Assembly (NCBI GenBank): GCA_903789665.1
Contig: CAIFEX010000013.1
Location: 16,424 to 80,423 of the forward strand
Direction of reading: 5' to 3'
Origin: an uncultured Clostridium sp.
GTDB lineage: Bacteria > Bacillota > Clostridia > Clostridiales > Clostridiaceae
Length of the DNA: 64,000 nucleotides
Shown: positions 55,598 through 64,000 of the stretch, piece after piece
Layout of the letters: each line of letters opens with the position of its first letter
Numbering within the stretch: position 1 is the first letter of the stretch
Made by a program: the position numbers and the translations under genes
The notes under the pieces: generated by a model
The model's database searches: none
Seen by the model: only the letters and a program-made list of their open reading frames with translations
What the model was told of the DNA's origin: nothing

Positions 55598-56599
55598 ATG
55601 ATTCAGGGACATCAATCATGGATATTTCAATCCAAGCCAATTATACTTGGATGTTCTGCCGTGGGTGGACCTTTTGAAGCAAAGGGTGCACTTGCCGGAG
55701 AGTTCGATTTGCTTCACGAAGATATTTGGCTTGGACAGGATAGTTTTGAGAAGGCTGAAAAAAAATTGCTGGAAGAAGCTTGTAACCTAGCTATAAAAAA
55801 TTCTAAAGTAAAAAAAGATGATATAAATTTTTTTTTGAGCGGAGATCTAATGAATCAGATAACCAGCAGCAGTTTTTCTGCCAGAAGTCTCAAGATACCA
55901 TACCTGGGTATATTTGGAGCATGCTCCAGTTCCATGGAAGGATTGGCGCTGGCATCCTTCATTGTAGACAGTGGTGGGGCCAACTATGTTCTCTGTGGGA
56001 CTTCAAGTCACAATGCTGCATCGGAAAAACAGTTCAGATATCCTACCGAATACGGAGGTCAAAAACCTCCTACGTCACAATGGACAGTAACTGGGGCTGG
56101 TGCCGCAGTAATTGGCAAAGGGTATGACAGACCCAAAGTCACTTCGGCTACCATAGGAAAAGTTATGGACATGGGAATTTCAGATCCATTCAACATGGGG
56201 GCGGCTATGGCGCCGGCGGCAGTTGACACCATAGAGGCACATTTCAGAGATTTACACAGGGATCCATCCTACTACGACGTTATAGCTACTGGAGATTTGG
56301 GCAGAATAGGCCACAATATAGCTAAAAAAATGTTAAAAGATGACGGGTTTGAATTTCCCCAGGGAGTGTTCACAGACTGCGGTATTTTGATATACAAAAA
56401 GGATCAGCCCGTATTTTCAGGCGGTAGCGGATGTGCCTGCTCTGCTACAGTGACTTATGGACATTTTTTAAAAGAGATGAAACGGAAAAAGATAAAGAAG
56501 ATGTTGATAGTAGCTACAGGAGCACTTATGTCGCCGATGTCCTATCAACAAAAGGAAAGCATACCCTGTGTCGCCCATGGGGTATCTATAGAAGCATAG
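55598..56599 (+). CDS. spoVAD: Stage V sporulation protein AD
   Basis: A 333-residue soluble thiolase-fold protein that binds dipicolinic acid for the SpoVA channel. GACSSSMEGLALAS, FCGTSSHNAASEKQFRYPTEYGGQ-like region and SGGSGCACSATVTYGH are recognised. The ATG follows the spoVAC stop directly, with TTAGGTGG as ribosome site. Confidence 0.95.
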   Translation: MIQGHQSWIFQSKPIILGCSAVGGPFEAKGALAGEFDLLHEDIWLGQDSFEKAEKKLLEEACNLAIKNSKVKKDDINFFLSGDLMNQITSSSFSARSLKIPYLGIFGACSSSMEGLALASFIVDSGGANYVLCGTSSHNAASEKQFRYPTEYGGQKPPTSQWTVTGAGAAVIGKGYDRPKVTSATIGKVMDMGISDPFNMGAAMAPAAVDTIEAHFRDLHRDPSYYDVIATGDLGRIGHNIAKKMLKDDGFEFPQGVFTDCGILIYKKDQPVFSGGSGCACSATVTYGHFLKEMKRKKIKKMLIVATGALMSPMSYQQKESIPCVAHGVSIEA

Positions 56600-56617
56600 A
56601 AAAGAGGTGCATTTATT

Positions 56618-56974
56618 ATGATTGAAAAATTTTTTTGGGCATTTGTAATAGGCGGTTTGATATGCGTAATAGGACAAATCATGATGGATGTCTTCAAGCT
56701 GACTCCAGCCCATACTACAACTACACTTGTAGTGGCCGGAGCCGTACTTGGAGGTTTGGGGCTATATGAACCGCTTATAAAATTTGCAGGAGCAGGCGCC
56801 TCTGTACCTATAAGCAGTTTTGGAAATGCACTTGTAAAGGGTGCTATTATGGAATCTGAAGAGTTTGGAATAATAGGAGTGCTAACTGGAATTTTTGAAG
56901 TTACCAGCGCGGGTATATCCGCTGCCATAATTTTCGGATTTATCGGTGCCTTGATATTCAATCCAAAAGGGTAA
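56618..56974 (+). CDS. spoVAE: Stage V sporulation protein AE (SpoVAEb type)
   Basis: A 118-residue membrane subunit of the SpoVA channel with three to four hydrophobic segments; GGLICVIGQIMMD and GAGASVPISSFGNALVKGA are typical. AAAGAGGTG precedes the ATG. Completes the minimal AC-AD-AE set, as in the spoVA2mob operon. Confidence 0.94.
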   Translation: MIEKFFWAFVIGGLICVIGQIMMDVFKLTPAHTTTTLVVAGAVLGGLGLYEPLIKFAGAGASVPISSFGNALVKGAIMESEEFGIIGVLTGIFEVTSAGISAAIIFGFIGALIFNPKG

Positions 56975-56997
56975 ACTTTAAAAGGAGGTGATACAAT

Positions 56998-57204
56998 ATG
57001 ACAGTTGGTACCCAGATGCAGCAAGCAATAGCTGGAATTCAAAATGCAGCTGCAACTATGAAGACATTTGCACTGGAAACTCAGGATCAGAATGCTAAAA
57101 ATGATTTTCAAAACATAGCAAAAAATCTAGATGAAGCCCTTCAGGTGTTAAATGGAAGACAGAATTATATTCAGCAGCAAGAACCTCAATATAATAAACT
57201 TTAA
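56998..57204 (+). CDS. DUF1657 protein
   Basis: A 68-residue helical protein (ATMKTFALETQDQNAKNDF) with the same length and ending as the DUF1657 gene at 54019, preceded by AAAGGAGGTG. Closes the spoVA2mob-like cluster. Function unknown; probable soluble spore protein. Confidence 0.85.
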   Translation: MTVGTQMQQAIAGIQNAAATMKTFALETQDQNAKNDFQNIAKNLDEALQVLNGRQNYIQQQEPQYNKL

Positions 57205-57208
57205 ACAA

Positions 57209-57259
57209 TTAGAAGGCTATAAACTACCGATATATATAAGGGCAGTTATGGCCTTCTAA
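57209..57259 (+). terminator. Inverted repeat after the spoVA cluster
   Basis: TTAGAAGGC-TATAA and TTATG-GCCTTCTAA arms with one wobble and a 23-base loop. Little T run follows, so it is a moderate candidate. Confidence 0.4.
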
Positions 57260-57333
57260 ATTACAAATACATATCGGAGTCGGTAAATAATGTGGTATAC
57301 TATAGAAAAGTGATTAATTAGAGGATGAAAAAC

Positions 57334-59391
57334 ATGAGTAAAAAAATTGCAATAGTAGGTTATGGGAAGGATGCAGTGGATACCTATGGCAAACAGATTA
57401 TCGCTCTATTTTCAAATAGCATATCTATAGAAAAGTTTTACATATACAAATGCAACATAGAGAAACCAATTAATGCTGATCTGGTACTTATTCAATCTTA
57501 CAATATCCTAGGTAAAATAAAATCGTATTTGAATATAAAAAGTAAAATAGTGGTTGCAAACAGAACTATTTCGAAATCGGGATTTAACAAAATAATGGAC
57601 ATTCCAAGGGGATCACATGTATGGCTTTTAGATGAAGATATGGAAATGTCCAAAGAAATGGTATGCTTATTGTATGAATTGGGTGTGATGCATATAAAAA
57701 TAACTCCTATGTATCCGGGGATCGATAGAAATTTGAGGGGAAAAACACTTATTTTGTTGGGGGAATCCTCCTGCAGTACAGAAGGTGCTGAAAACGTTAT
57801 AAACATAGGGAACAGTCTTTTGGATATAAGTACCATACTTGACATAGGAGGAAAGTTGAATTTACTTTATATTCTGCAAGATCAAAACATAAAAAAGGGA
57901 TATATGGAAATCGTCAGCAGAAATTCCGGTATGTCCTGCGTATTGGGCCAGACAAATCGCTTTGGAAGTGAACTCAAAGTATTATTTCAAGTCCTGGATG
58001 ACGGAATAATAGGTGTTGATCCTGATGGCAAAGTTTACACTTACAACAACAGTGCAGAAGAGATAACCGGTATAAGCAAAGGCAGTGCTCTCGGGAAAAG
58101 CATATCGGATTTGATTCCGGGTATATCTTTTGGCAGTGTATTGAAAAATATGCGTCCAACTGTTGAAAAGCTTATAAAAATAAATGGGTATGATGTGATT
58201 CTGTCTGAACACCCGCTGTTTAATTCAGGTATACTTTACGGTGTGGTAGTAATAATCAAAAAATTCAATGACATGGAAAAAAAGCAGTATAAATTTAGAG
58301 AGCAAATAATTGGACAAGGACATAGGGCAAAATATACATTTGAAGATATATTGGGTAAAAGTGAAATAATTAAAAAATATAAAAAAATTGCCAAAAGAAT
58401 GGCAGCTTCAAACTCCTCAATACTGATAACCGGTGAAAGTGGTACCGGCAAGGAGCTGTTTGCACAGGCAATACATAATAGCTCCAAGAGAAAAAATTAT
58501 CCTTTTGTAGCTGTGAACTGTGCTGCTATTACTGAAAGTTTATTGGAAAGTGAACTGTTCGGATATGAAGAAGGGGCCTTTACAGGCGCCAGAAAAGGCG
58601 GAAAACCGGGATTATTTGAGCTTGCCCACAGAGGCACTTTATTTTTGGATGAAATAGGTGAAATGCCATTAAACCTTCAGGCAAAACTCCTGAGAGTACT
58701 TCAGGAAAGAGAAGTTATGAGAATAGGTGGAAGCAATTTAATTAAAGTAGATGTCAGAATAATATCGGTGACTAATAGAAATTTGAAGGATATGCTGAGA
58801 AAAGGGAAATTTAGAAAAGATCTATATTATAGGCTGAGTGTACTGCCGTTGAATTTACCTCCCTTAAGAGATAGACGTGATGATATAATACCTCTACTTA
58901 ATGGAATAAAAAATCAGTTGAATGTTGATTTTACTCTAACAGGGTCAGCTAAAAATGCTTTGATCAACTACAACTGGAATGGAAATGTCAGGGAATTAAA
59001 AAATTATATAGAATATTTTGCAAGTTTGGATATTAAAGAAATAGATTTAAAAGATCTTCCTTTTTACAAGAAAAAGCTCAATAAAAATATATTTGACAGG
59101 GATGAAGAAGTTATATTCAAAAAATTTCTGGATGAAATCGACAAGGACATAGAAAAATATATATTTTTGCTTGAAAAATTGGATAGAGGATATAAAGATA
59201 AGAGGAGAATGGGAAGACGGAGTTTATATAAAATAGCCAGTCAGGAGAATATTTTTTTGAGTGAACAGGAAATAAGAGCCATGCTCATAGAATTGGAAAA
59301 AAATTTGATGATAAAAATAAACAAGGGCAGGGGAGGAAGCGTGATTACAAAATTTGGTGAAAAAGTTCTGAATTTTTTAAAAAGTAACTGA
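57334..59391 (+). CDS. Sigma-54-dependent activator with unusual N- and C-termini
   Basis: A 685-residue enhancer-binding protein. An N-terminal region of about 190 residues, unrecognised by me, is followed by a PAS domain (about 205-310), AAA+ core with [20 protein letters not shown] and DEIGEMP, and then a C-terminal winged-helix-like region (about 600-685) in place of the usual Fis helix-turn-helix. ATG 57334 is chosen, GAGG being 9 bases upstream. The sigma-54 promoter at 59489 and iorAB follow, so it probably controls indolepyruvate oxidoreductase. Confidence 0.8.
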   Translation: MSKKIAIVGYGKDAVDTYGKQIIALFSNSISIEKFYIYKCNIEKPINADLVLIQSYNILGKIKSYLNIKSKIVVANRTISKSGFNKIMDIPRGSHVWLLDEDMEMSKEMVCLLYELGVMHIKITPMYPGIDRNLRGKTLILLGESSCSTEGAENVINIGNSLLDISTILDIGGKLNLLYILQDQNIKKGYMEIVSRNSGMSCVLGQTNRFGSELKVLFQVLDDGIIGVDPDGKVYTYNNSAEEITGISKGSALGKSISDLIPGISFGSVLKNMRPTVEKLIKINGYDVILSEHPLFNSGILYGVVVIIKKFNDMEKKQYKFREQIIGQGHRAKYTFEDILGKSEIIKKYKKIAKRMAASNSSILITGESGTGKELFAQAIHNSSKRKNYPFVAVNCAAITESLLESELFGYEEGAFTGARKGGKPGLFELAHRGTLFLDEIGEMPLNLQAKLLRVLQEREVMRIGGSNLIKVDVRIISVTNRNLKDMLRKGKFRKDLYYRLSVLPLNLPPLRDRRDDIIPLLNGIKNQLNVDFTLTGSAKNALINYNWNGNVRELKNYIEYFASLDIKEIDLKDLPFYKKKLNKNIFDRDEEVIFKKFLDEIDKDIEKYIFLLEKLDRGYKDKRRMGRRSLYKIASQENIFLSEQEIRAMLIELEKNLMIKINKGRGGSVITKFGEKVLNFLKSN

Positions 59392-59401
59392 AATCTATGA
59401 T

Positions 59402-59441
59402 AGGGTTGAATGGATAATTGATTATACCATTTGACCCTTTT
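59402..59441 (+). terminator. Terminator after the sigma-54 activator gene
   Basis: AGGGTTGAATGG / CCATTTGACCCT arms (two G-U pairs), 13-base loop, then TTTTC. Confidence 0.6.
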
Positions 59442-59488
59442 CTATAAATAAATTTCCCTAAAGCAGGGTATTTTGTCTGTAAAGTCTT

Positions 59489-59504
59489 TGGCACGTTATA
59501 TGCT
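59489..59504 (+). promoter_or_regulatory. Sigma-54 (-24/-12) promoter of iorAB
   Basis: TGGCAC-GTTAT-ATGCT: a perfect -24 half and one mismatch in the -12 half (TTGCT expected), spacing correct. It lies 50 bases before iorA and next to a sigma-54 activator gene. Confidence 0.82.
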
Positions 59505-59553
59505 CTTAAATATAGTGTTTATACTAAAGTATTGTTTTGGAGGGAGTATATAA

Positions 59554-61353
59554 ATGAAAGTACTTATGACAGGTAACGAAGCCATTGCCAGAGGTTTTTA
59601 TGAAGCAGGCGGAACTGTTGCATCGGCTTACCCAGGAACACCTTCTACAGAAATACTGGAAAACGTTTCAAATTACGAGGGCATATATTCGGAATGGGCG
59701 ACAAATGAGAAGGTGGCGACGGAAGTAGCTGTAGGTGCTTCTATTGCAGGGGCAAGATCTATGACAGCAATGAAACATGTAGGATTAAATGTAGCTGCAG
59801 ATCCTCTTATGACTTTCGGATACACTGGAGTTAATGGAGGATTTGTCCTGGTCTCAGCAGATGATCCGGGTATGCATTCTTCACAAAATGAACAGGACAA
59901 TAGATATTATGGCAAATTTTCCAAAATGGCCATGATAGAACCAAGTGACAGTCAGGAATGTAAGGATTTCTTAAGAGAAGCTTTTAATATATCAGAAAAA
60001 TTTGATACAGGAGTTATATTTAGAGTTTCTACTAGGATATGTCATTCCAAATCCCTGGTTGAACTTTCTTCGAGAAAAGATGTAAAAATGAAGCCATATA
60101 TAAAAAATACATCTAAATTCGTAACTATACCGGCACATGCAAGAAAACTTCATTTAGAAGTAGAGAAGAGATTGAAAAAATTAGAAAAATTCAGCAATGA
60201 TACCGATTTGAACAGAATTGAATGGGGTGACAGGCAGATAGGCATTATAACCTCGGGAATAAGTTATGAATATGCAAAAGAAGTTTTTGGAAACAACGCA
60301 TCCTATTTAAAACTTGGTTTCACAAATCCTCTTCCCTTTGAAAAAATAAGTAAATTTGCACAGGGAGTGAAAACGCTTTATGTAATTGAAGAGTTAGAGC
60401 CTTATATAGAAGAGCAGATTAAAGCAAGGGGAATTGATTGTATAGGGAAGGATAAGATTCCAAGAGTGGGTGAATTAAATCCGGATATTGTCGCATCTTC
60501 CCTTTTAAAAACTGAATATGAAAGCAGAAAAGAAACTGCAAGTTCTGTAGAAAATTTAAAAAAGGAAATAATATCAAGACCTCCTACGCTGTGTGCTGGG
60601 TGTCCTCACAGGGGTTTGTTTTATACACTATCCAAGAAAAAGGATATAATGATTACAGGAGATATAGGCTGTTATACTTTAGGATGTGCGGAGCCTTTAA
60701 ATGCAATGGACACATGTATTTGCATGGGTGCCTCGGTAAGCACCTCTCATGGAGCTGAAAAGGCTTTCAAAATCAATGGAATAGATAAAAAGACAGTGGG
60801 AGTAATAGGAGATTCTACTTTCTTTCACTCTGGCATTACAGGTTTAATTGATATAGTCTATAATAAGGGAAATTCAATAATTGTAATACTGGATAATAGA
60901 ATAACTGCTATGACAGGACATCAGGAAAATCCAGGGACAGGATATACTTTAAGCGGCGAAAAGACTTATGCCATAGATATACCTCAATTGTGCAGAGCCA
61001 TAGGTGTAAAAAATATATGGACGGTGAATCCACTTAATTTAAGCGAAACGGAAATTGCTTTGGATAAGGCATTAAAAAGTGAGGAACCTTCTGTAATTAT
61101 AAGCAGGTGGCCCTGTGTATTAAAAAAGTTGAGCGAAGAAGACAAAAAGGAATTCAATACAAAAAAAGTTGTCTACAGAGTAAGCAAAGACAAGTGTCAA
61201 AAGTGTAAAATGTGTATAAAGTCAGGTTGCCCGGCTATATCAATTTCAGATATCTCAAATATATCACATATAGATGAAGACATTTGTGTTGGGTGTTCCG
61301 TCTGTGCACAGATATGTCCTTTTGATGCAATAAAAAAGGTAGGTGACATATAG
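59554..61353 (+). CDS. iorA: Indolepyruvate:ferredoxin oxidoreductase alpha subunit
   Basis: A 599-residue TPP and iron-sulfur enzyme oxidising aryl-2-oxoacids from aromatic amino acids to aryl-CoA while reducing ferredoxin. N-terminal pyrimidine-binding domain (SAYPGTPSTEI), a middle TPP domain with CAGCPHRG and GDIGCYTLG, and a C-terminal 2x[4Fe-4S] ferredoxin domain (CQKCKMCIKSGCP and CVGCSVCAQICP). GGAGGGAG precedes the ATG. Confidence 0.95.
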   Translation: MKVLMTGNEAIARGFYEAGGTVASAYPGTPSTEILENVSNYEGIYSEWATNEKVATEVAVGASIAGARSMTAMKHVGLNVAADPLMTFGYTGVNGGFVLVSADDPGMHSSQNEQDNRYYGKFSKMAMIEPSDSQECKDFLREAFNISEKFDTGVIFRVSTRICHSKSLVELSSRKDVKMKPYIKNTSKFVTIPAHARKLHLEVEKRLKKLEKFSNDTDLNRIEWGDRQIGIITSGISYEYAKEVFGNNASYLKLGFTNPLPFEKISKFAQGVKTLYVIEELEPYIEEQIKARGIDCIGKDKIPRVGELNPDIVASSLLKTEYESRKETASSVENLKKEIISRPPTLCAGCPHRGLFYTLSKKKDIMITGDIGCYTLGCAEPLNAMDTCICMGASVSTSHGAEKAFKINGIDKKTVGVIGDSTFFHSGITGLIDIVYNKGNSIIVILDNRITAMTGHQENPGTGYTLSGEKTYAIDIPQLCRAIGVKNIWTVNPLNLSETEIALDKALKSEEPSVIISRWPCVLKKLSEEDKKEFNTKKVVYRVSKDKCQKCKMCIKSGCPAISISDISNISHIDEDICVGCSVCAQICPFDAIKKVGDI

Positions 61354-61929
61354 ATGAACAAGGTAAAAAATATTTTGTTTGTAGGAGTTGGCGGACAGGG
61401 AATTATACTGGCATCCAAAATATTGGTTTCAGGTTTGATAAATTCAGGCTATGATGTAAAAATGTCTGAAGTTCATGGAATGGCGCAGAGAGGAGGGAGT
61501 GTTACAACACAGGTCAGATATGGAGATAAAGTATACTCGCCTATCATAGGAAAAGGCAGCGCAGATGTAATTGTTGCTTTTGAGAAAATGGAAGCTTTAA
61601 GATGGATTGAATATTTGAGTCCGGGGGGAAAATTGATTGTGAATGATTATAAAATACCTTCGGCTACTGTGCTTTCGGAAAAAGAAAAATATCCTGAAAA
61701 TGTTATTGAAAATATAAAATCAAATATAAAAAATACCACTGTAATAAAGGCGGCAGAAAAAGCCAAGGAACTGGGAAATATAAAATCTCAAAATATGATC
61801 ATGCTGGGGGTACTGCTAAAAACCTTACAGCTTCCAAATGTAAATTGGGGAAAAATTATAAGTGAAAATGTAAAAAAACAATTTGTGAGTATAAATATGA
61901 AATCTGTGAAAATAGGTATGGATGTATAG
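61354..61929 (+). CDS. iorB: Indolepyruvate:ferredoxin oxidoreductase beta subunit
   Basis: A 191-residue gamma-type domain (GVGGQGIILASKIL, EVHGMAQRGGSV) that pairs with IorA. The ATG follows the iorA stop directly, with GGTGACAT as ribosome site, so the two are made together. The pair is transcribed from the sigma-54 promoter and ends at a strong terminator. Confidence 0.94.
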   Translation: MNKVKNILFVGVGGQGIILASKILVSGLINSGYDVKMSEVHGMAQRGGSVTTQVRYGDKVYSPIIGKGSADVIVAFEKMEALRWIEYLSPGGKLIVNDYKIPSATVLSEKEKYPENVIENIKSNIKNTTVIKAAEKAKELGNIKSQNMIMLGVLLKTLQLPNVNWGKIISENVKKQFVSINMKSVKIGMDV

Positions 61930-61959
61930 AAACTGGCCCTATAACAGCTCTTAAAAGAC

Positions 61960-61997
61960 CACTATTCAAAATAAATTTTTGAATAGTGATTTTTTTA
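61960..61997 (+). terminator. Terminator after iorB
   Basis: CACTATTCAAAA / TTTTGAATAGTG arms (61960-61971 and 61977-61988) followed by ATTTTTTT. Confidence 0.88.
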
Positions 61998-62099
61998 TTC
62001 GTTTTAATAAGTCAAAATCATTGAAAATATTGTATAATGAAATTAAAGATATATTTTTACAAGGATTTGTATTTTAGAAATTTTCAGAGGGGAGAAATA

Positions 62100-62669
62100 A
62101 TGAATTATTATTGTGAAGAATGGGATAGAATGAAAATTAAGGGAAAATTTAAATTCATACTGGATTTTAAAAATCTCATGCTCATACTTATGTTTATATT
62201 TATTTTCCTGATTGTAAAAATATTTACATTTAATCAATTTTATCTATTAAAAGAATTCATATTTTATGTGCTGTATATGATAGGAGCTTTTTCAGTTCTT
62301 ATGATAGTATCTCAGAGTATAAAATGGAATTTATACGAAAAATTTTTTAATGGAAATTTTTCAAAGAAGTCTCTAGTTATTAAATTGGGAGAGATCTTTC
62401 TGGGAATTCTGAGTTTGTGGATTCCTCTTGGAATTTTTTATTCTATATTTGTAATAACTCCCAATTCCTATATATTGAAAAATCTGAGCTTTACCTTGAA
62501 TTATCTAATTTATTTTACTGCACATATAAGTGTAAATTGTATACTTTGGATATTAATGGGATTTGTACTGGAATTTTTAATTACCATAAAAACTATGAAC
62601 TTCTTAAATTCATTGATAGAAAGTAAAAATAAAATCTATATTTTAGTTGACAAGAAAAATATATTTTAA
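62100..62669 (+). CDS. Hypothetical membrane protein
   Basis: A 189-residue protein with four to five predicted membrane segments (about 25-43, 50-72, 97-115, 120-145 and 150-168) and basic loops; no recognised family. ATG 62100 is chosen as AGGGGAG is 5 bases upstream, instead of ATG 62037. The DUF3006 gene starts 12 bases after its stop. Confidence 0.55.
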   Translation: MNYYCEEWDRMKIKGKFKFILDFKNLMLILMFIFIFLIVKIFTFNQFYLLKEFIFYVLYMIGAFSVLMIVSQSIKWNLYEKFFNGNFSKKSLVIKLGEIFLGILSLWIPLGIFYSIFVITPNSYILKNLSFTLNYLIYFTAHISVNCILWILMGFVLEFLITIKTMNFLNSLIESKNKIYILVDKKNIF

Positions 62670-62681
62670 AAGGAGATTTAA

Positions 62682-62894
62682 ATGAGAGCTATAATAGATA
62701 GATTTGAAGGGCCTTATGCTGTCTGTGAAAAAAAAGATAAAACCATGATAAATATCAAAAGGTTGGATTTGCCTAAAGATGCAAAAGAGGGGTGTGTACT
62801 TGACATATATGAGAATAAAATAATTGTAAATGAAAGTGAAACTAAAAAGAGAAAAGAAAAAATTGATTTTTTAACCAAGAATATCTGGATTTAA
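62682..62894 (+). CDS. DUF3006 protein
   Basis: A 70-residue protein with the DUF3006 pattern (MRAIIDRFEGPYAVCEKKD, then IKRLDLPKDAKEGCVLDI), a small beta-barrel-like domain of unknown function common in clostridia. AAAGGAG precedes the ATG. Probably co-transcribed with the membrane protein gene. Confidence 0.8.
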   Translation: MRAIIDRFEGPYAVCEKKDKTMINIKRLDLPKDAKEGCVLDIYENKIIVNESETKKRKEKIDFLTKNIWI

Positions 62895-62898
62895 AAGA

Positions 62899-62927
62899 AT
62901 AAAAGCAGCAACAGATGCTGCTTTTAT
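62899..62927. terminator. Two-way terminator between DUF3006 and yitT
   Basis: Perfect ATAAAAGCAGCA / TGCTGCTTTTAT arms (62899-62910 and 62916-62927) with a 5-base loop; T-rich outer stem on both strands. Confidence 0.85.
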
Positions 62928-62929
62928 CA

Positions 62930-63787
62930 TTAATGTATTGATTTTTTCTTATAACTTTTTCCTGAAACTTCAACGTTCCCAATTGTTATAAGTGCTGTAC
63001 TGTCAAGATCATAAACAATTGATTTCAATTTAGCTATTTCCAAGCGGGATACTATTACATATATTACATTAGTAGGAGTACTTGTATAGCCTCCTTTGCC
63101 ATTTAAAAGCGTAGCTCCTCTTCCCAGTCTCGCTAAAATTGCCTCCGTTATATTCTCATACTCATCTGAAATTATAAGCACGGATTTTGATTCATCTAGT
63201 CCCTCGACAGTTATGTCAATCATCTTAAAAGCTATAAAATAAGTTATAAGTGAATACATGGCTCTATCCCAGCTGAATACAAGACCGGCGCTGCTTAAAA
63301 TGAATACATTGAAGAACATTACTATTTCACCTATGGAAAAACCAGTTCTCTTGTCCAAAATTATTGCTATGATTTCAGTACCATCTGAAGAACCCCCATT
63401 TCTTATTATCATTCCAATTCCAAATCCCAATATTATTCCTCCAAAAACTGAGGCCAGAAGAGTGTCATTTGTAACACCTGAAATGGGTTTGAGAAGAGAT
63501 ACCATAATTGAAAGAGATGTCACAGAAAACAGAGTGAAAATAGTAAAAGTTTTTCCAATATGTTTATATCCAACTAATAAGAAAGGTATATTTAATGTGA
63601 ATATAAATAGTCCAAGAGGTAATTTTGTAAGATAACTTGATATAATAGATATGCCGGTAATACCTCCATCTATAACGTTGTTCGGAATTAAAAACAATTC
63701 CAAAGCTATAGAAGCTAAAACAGCTCCCAGGAACATAAATGCAAATTTGCTTAAGATCTTAAATATTTTATATCGTTTTTTTGACAT
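62930..63787 (-). CDS. YitT family membrane protein
   Basis: A 285-residue protein with five to six N-terminal membrane segments (about 12-200) and a C-terminal cytosolic DUF2179 domain (about 205-280, GRGATLLNGKGGYT). IPNNVIDGGITGISII and RNGGSSDGTEIIA are typical of YitT. Transport role is suspected for the family but not proven. The gene ends right beside the two-way terminator. 63788-64000 beyond it holds only AT-rich DNA and the hairpin at 63967. Confidence 0.85.
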   Translation of the reverse strand: MSKKRYKIFKILSKFAFMFLGAVLASIALELFLIPNNVIDGGITGISIISSYLTKLPLGLFIFTLNIPFLLVGYKHIGKTFTIFTLFSVTSLSIMVSLLKPISGVTNDTLLASVFGGIILGFGIGMIIRNGGSSDGTEIIAIILDKRTGFSIGEIVMFFNVFILSSAGLVFSWDRAMYSLITYFIAFKMIDITVEGLDESKSVLIISDEYENITEAILARLGRGATLLNGKGGYTSTPTNVIYVIVSRLEIAKLKSIVYDLDSTALITIGNVEVSGKSYKKKSIH

Positions 63788-63966
63788 TGAACCACATCCT
63801 TTAGTGAAGTTTGTATAATTTAATATTCATAGGAGAAATGAAATGTTTTTATAGATAACAAAAATGGAGATGTAATCTAAGATAATAACAAGTGCCTATA
63901 TAAATATTATATATTACATTTTTAATTTTTGTCAAAATTAAAATAAAATAAGATCGTGTCAATTTA

Positions 63967-63987
63967 CTGTAGGTTAAAAAGCTACAG
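63967..63987. repeat. Inverted repeat at the right edge
   Basis: CTGTAG and CTACAG with a 9-base loop near the window end. On the minus strand the stem is followed by TAAATTGACA, on the plus by ACTTTCCC. It could be a terminator or part of an RNA element cut by the window edge. Confidence 0.25.
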
Positions 63988-64000
63988 ACTTTCCCTGCAA

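Noticed and set aside
1..64000. tRNA, rRNA, CRISPR, insertion sequence or prophage
   Set aside because: None was seen on reading through; the single holin-like protein has no phage neighbours.

Overview
The window is low-G+C chromosomal DNA of a spore-forming anaerobic Firmicute, most likely Clostridium in the strict sense. The basis is strong GGAGG-type ribosome sites, frequent TTG starts, spore genes (SASP, SpoVAC/AD/AE, a Spo0E-like protein), rubrerythrin, hemerythrin, indolepyruvate:ferredoxin oxidoreductase and an EtfAB-coupled lactate dehydrogenase. The gene set would suit an acetogen or related solvent/acid-forming clostridium. The species cannot be fixed from sequence reading alone. 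No rRNA, tRNA, CRISPR array, prophage or insertion sequence was seen.

Layout. 1-8.5 kb: the first codons of a probable homocitrate/isopropylmalate synthase-type gene leaving the window, a DUF6506 protein, lipoyl synthase, and a sigma-54 activator followed by a -24/-12 promoter and a four-gene 2-oxoacid/acetoin dehydrogenase complex (E1a, E1b, E2, E3). 8.5-14.5 kb: GDSL esterase, membrane beta-propeller, phospholipase C-like protein, methyltransferase-like protein, B12-binding radical SAM protein, CC/Se-motif protein, peptide deformylase. 14.6-26.4 kb: HelD-type helicase, a 54-residue Spo0E-like gene, three DnaA-box-like sites, HPr kinase, 5-formyl-THF cyclo-ligase, CorA-like transporter, M18 aminopeptidase, PHP phosphoesterase, SASP, a holin-like membrane protein, hemerythrin, membrane MutS-like ATPase, rubrerythrin. 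26.5-35 kb: a lysine riboswitch and lysine permease, a first feoAB locus, and potABCD behind a structured leader. 35-42 kb: galE, argS with a tiny leader ORF, a second feo locus with a Fur box, a HAD phosphatase and an RNase H-like protein.

41.8-49.3 kb is a lactate island: a GntR/FadR regulator, lactate permease, lactate racemase, EtfB, EtfA with a ferredoxin-like N-terminus, and an FAD lactate dehydrogenase. Together they would import, racemise and oxidise lactate, with electron bifurcation between ferredoxin and NAD as known for Acetobacterium LctBCD. 49.3-53.9 kb is argCJBD behind an ARG-box promoter. 54-57.3 kb is a spore cluster (DUF1657, DUF421+DUF1657, spoVAC, spoVAD, spoVAE, DUF1657) resembling spoVA2mob, a heat-resistance operon. 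57.3-62 kb holds a second sigma-54 activator, a -24/-12 promoter and iorAB. The window ends with a membrane protein, a DUF3006 protein and a YitT-family protein.

Regulation is unusually readable: two sigma-54 promoters each next to their own activator, a lysine riboswitch with terminator, an ARG box, a Fur box, a different palindrome at the other feo promoter, a FadR-type operator, and an undescribed leader/terminator before potABCD. Many terminators between convergent genes are perfect two-way hairpins.
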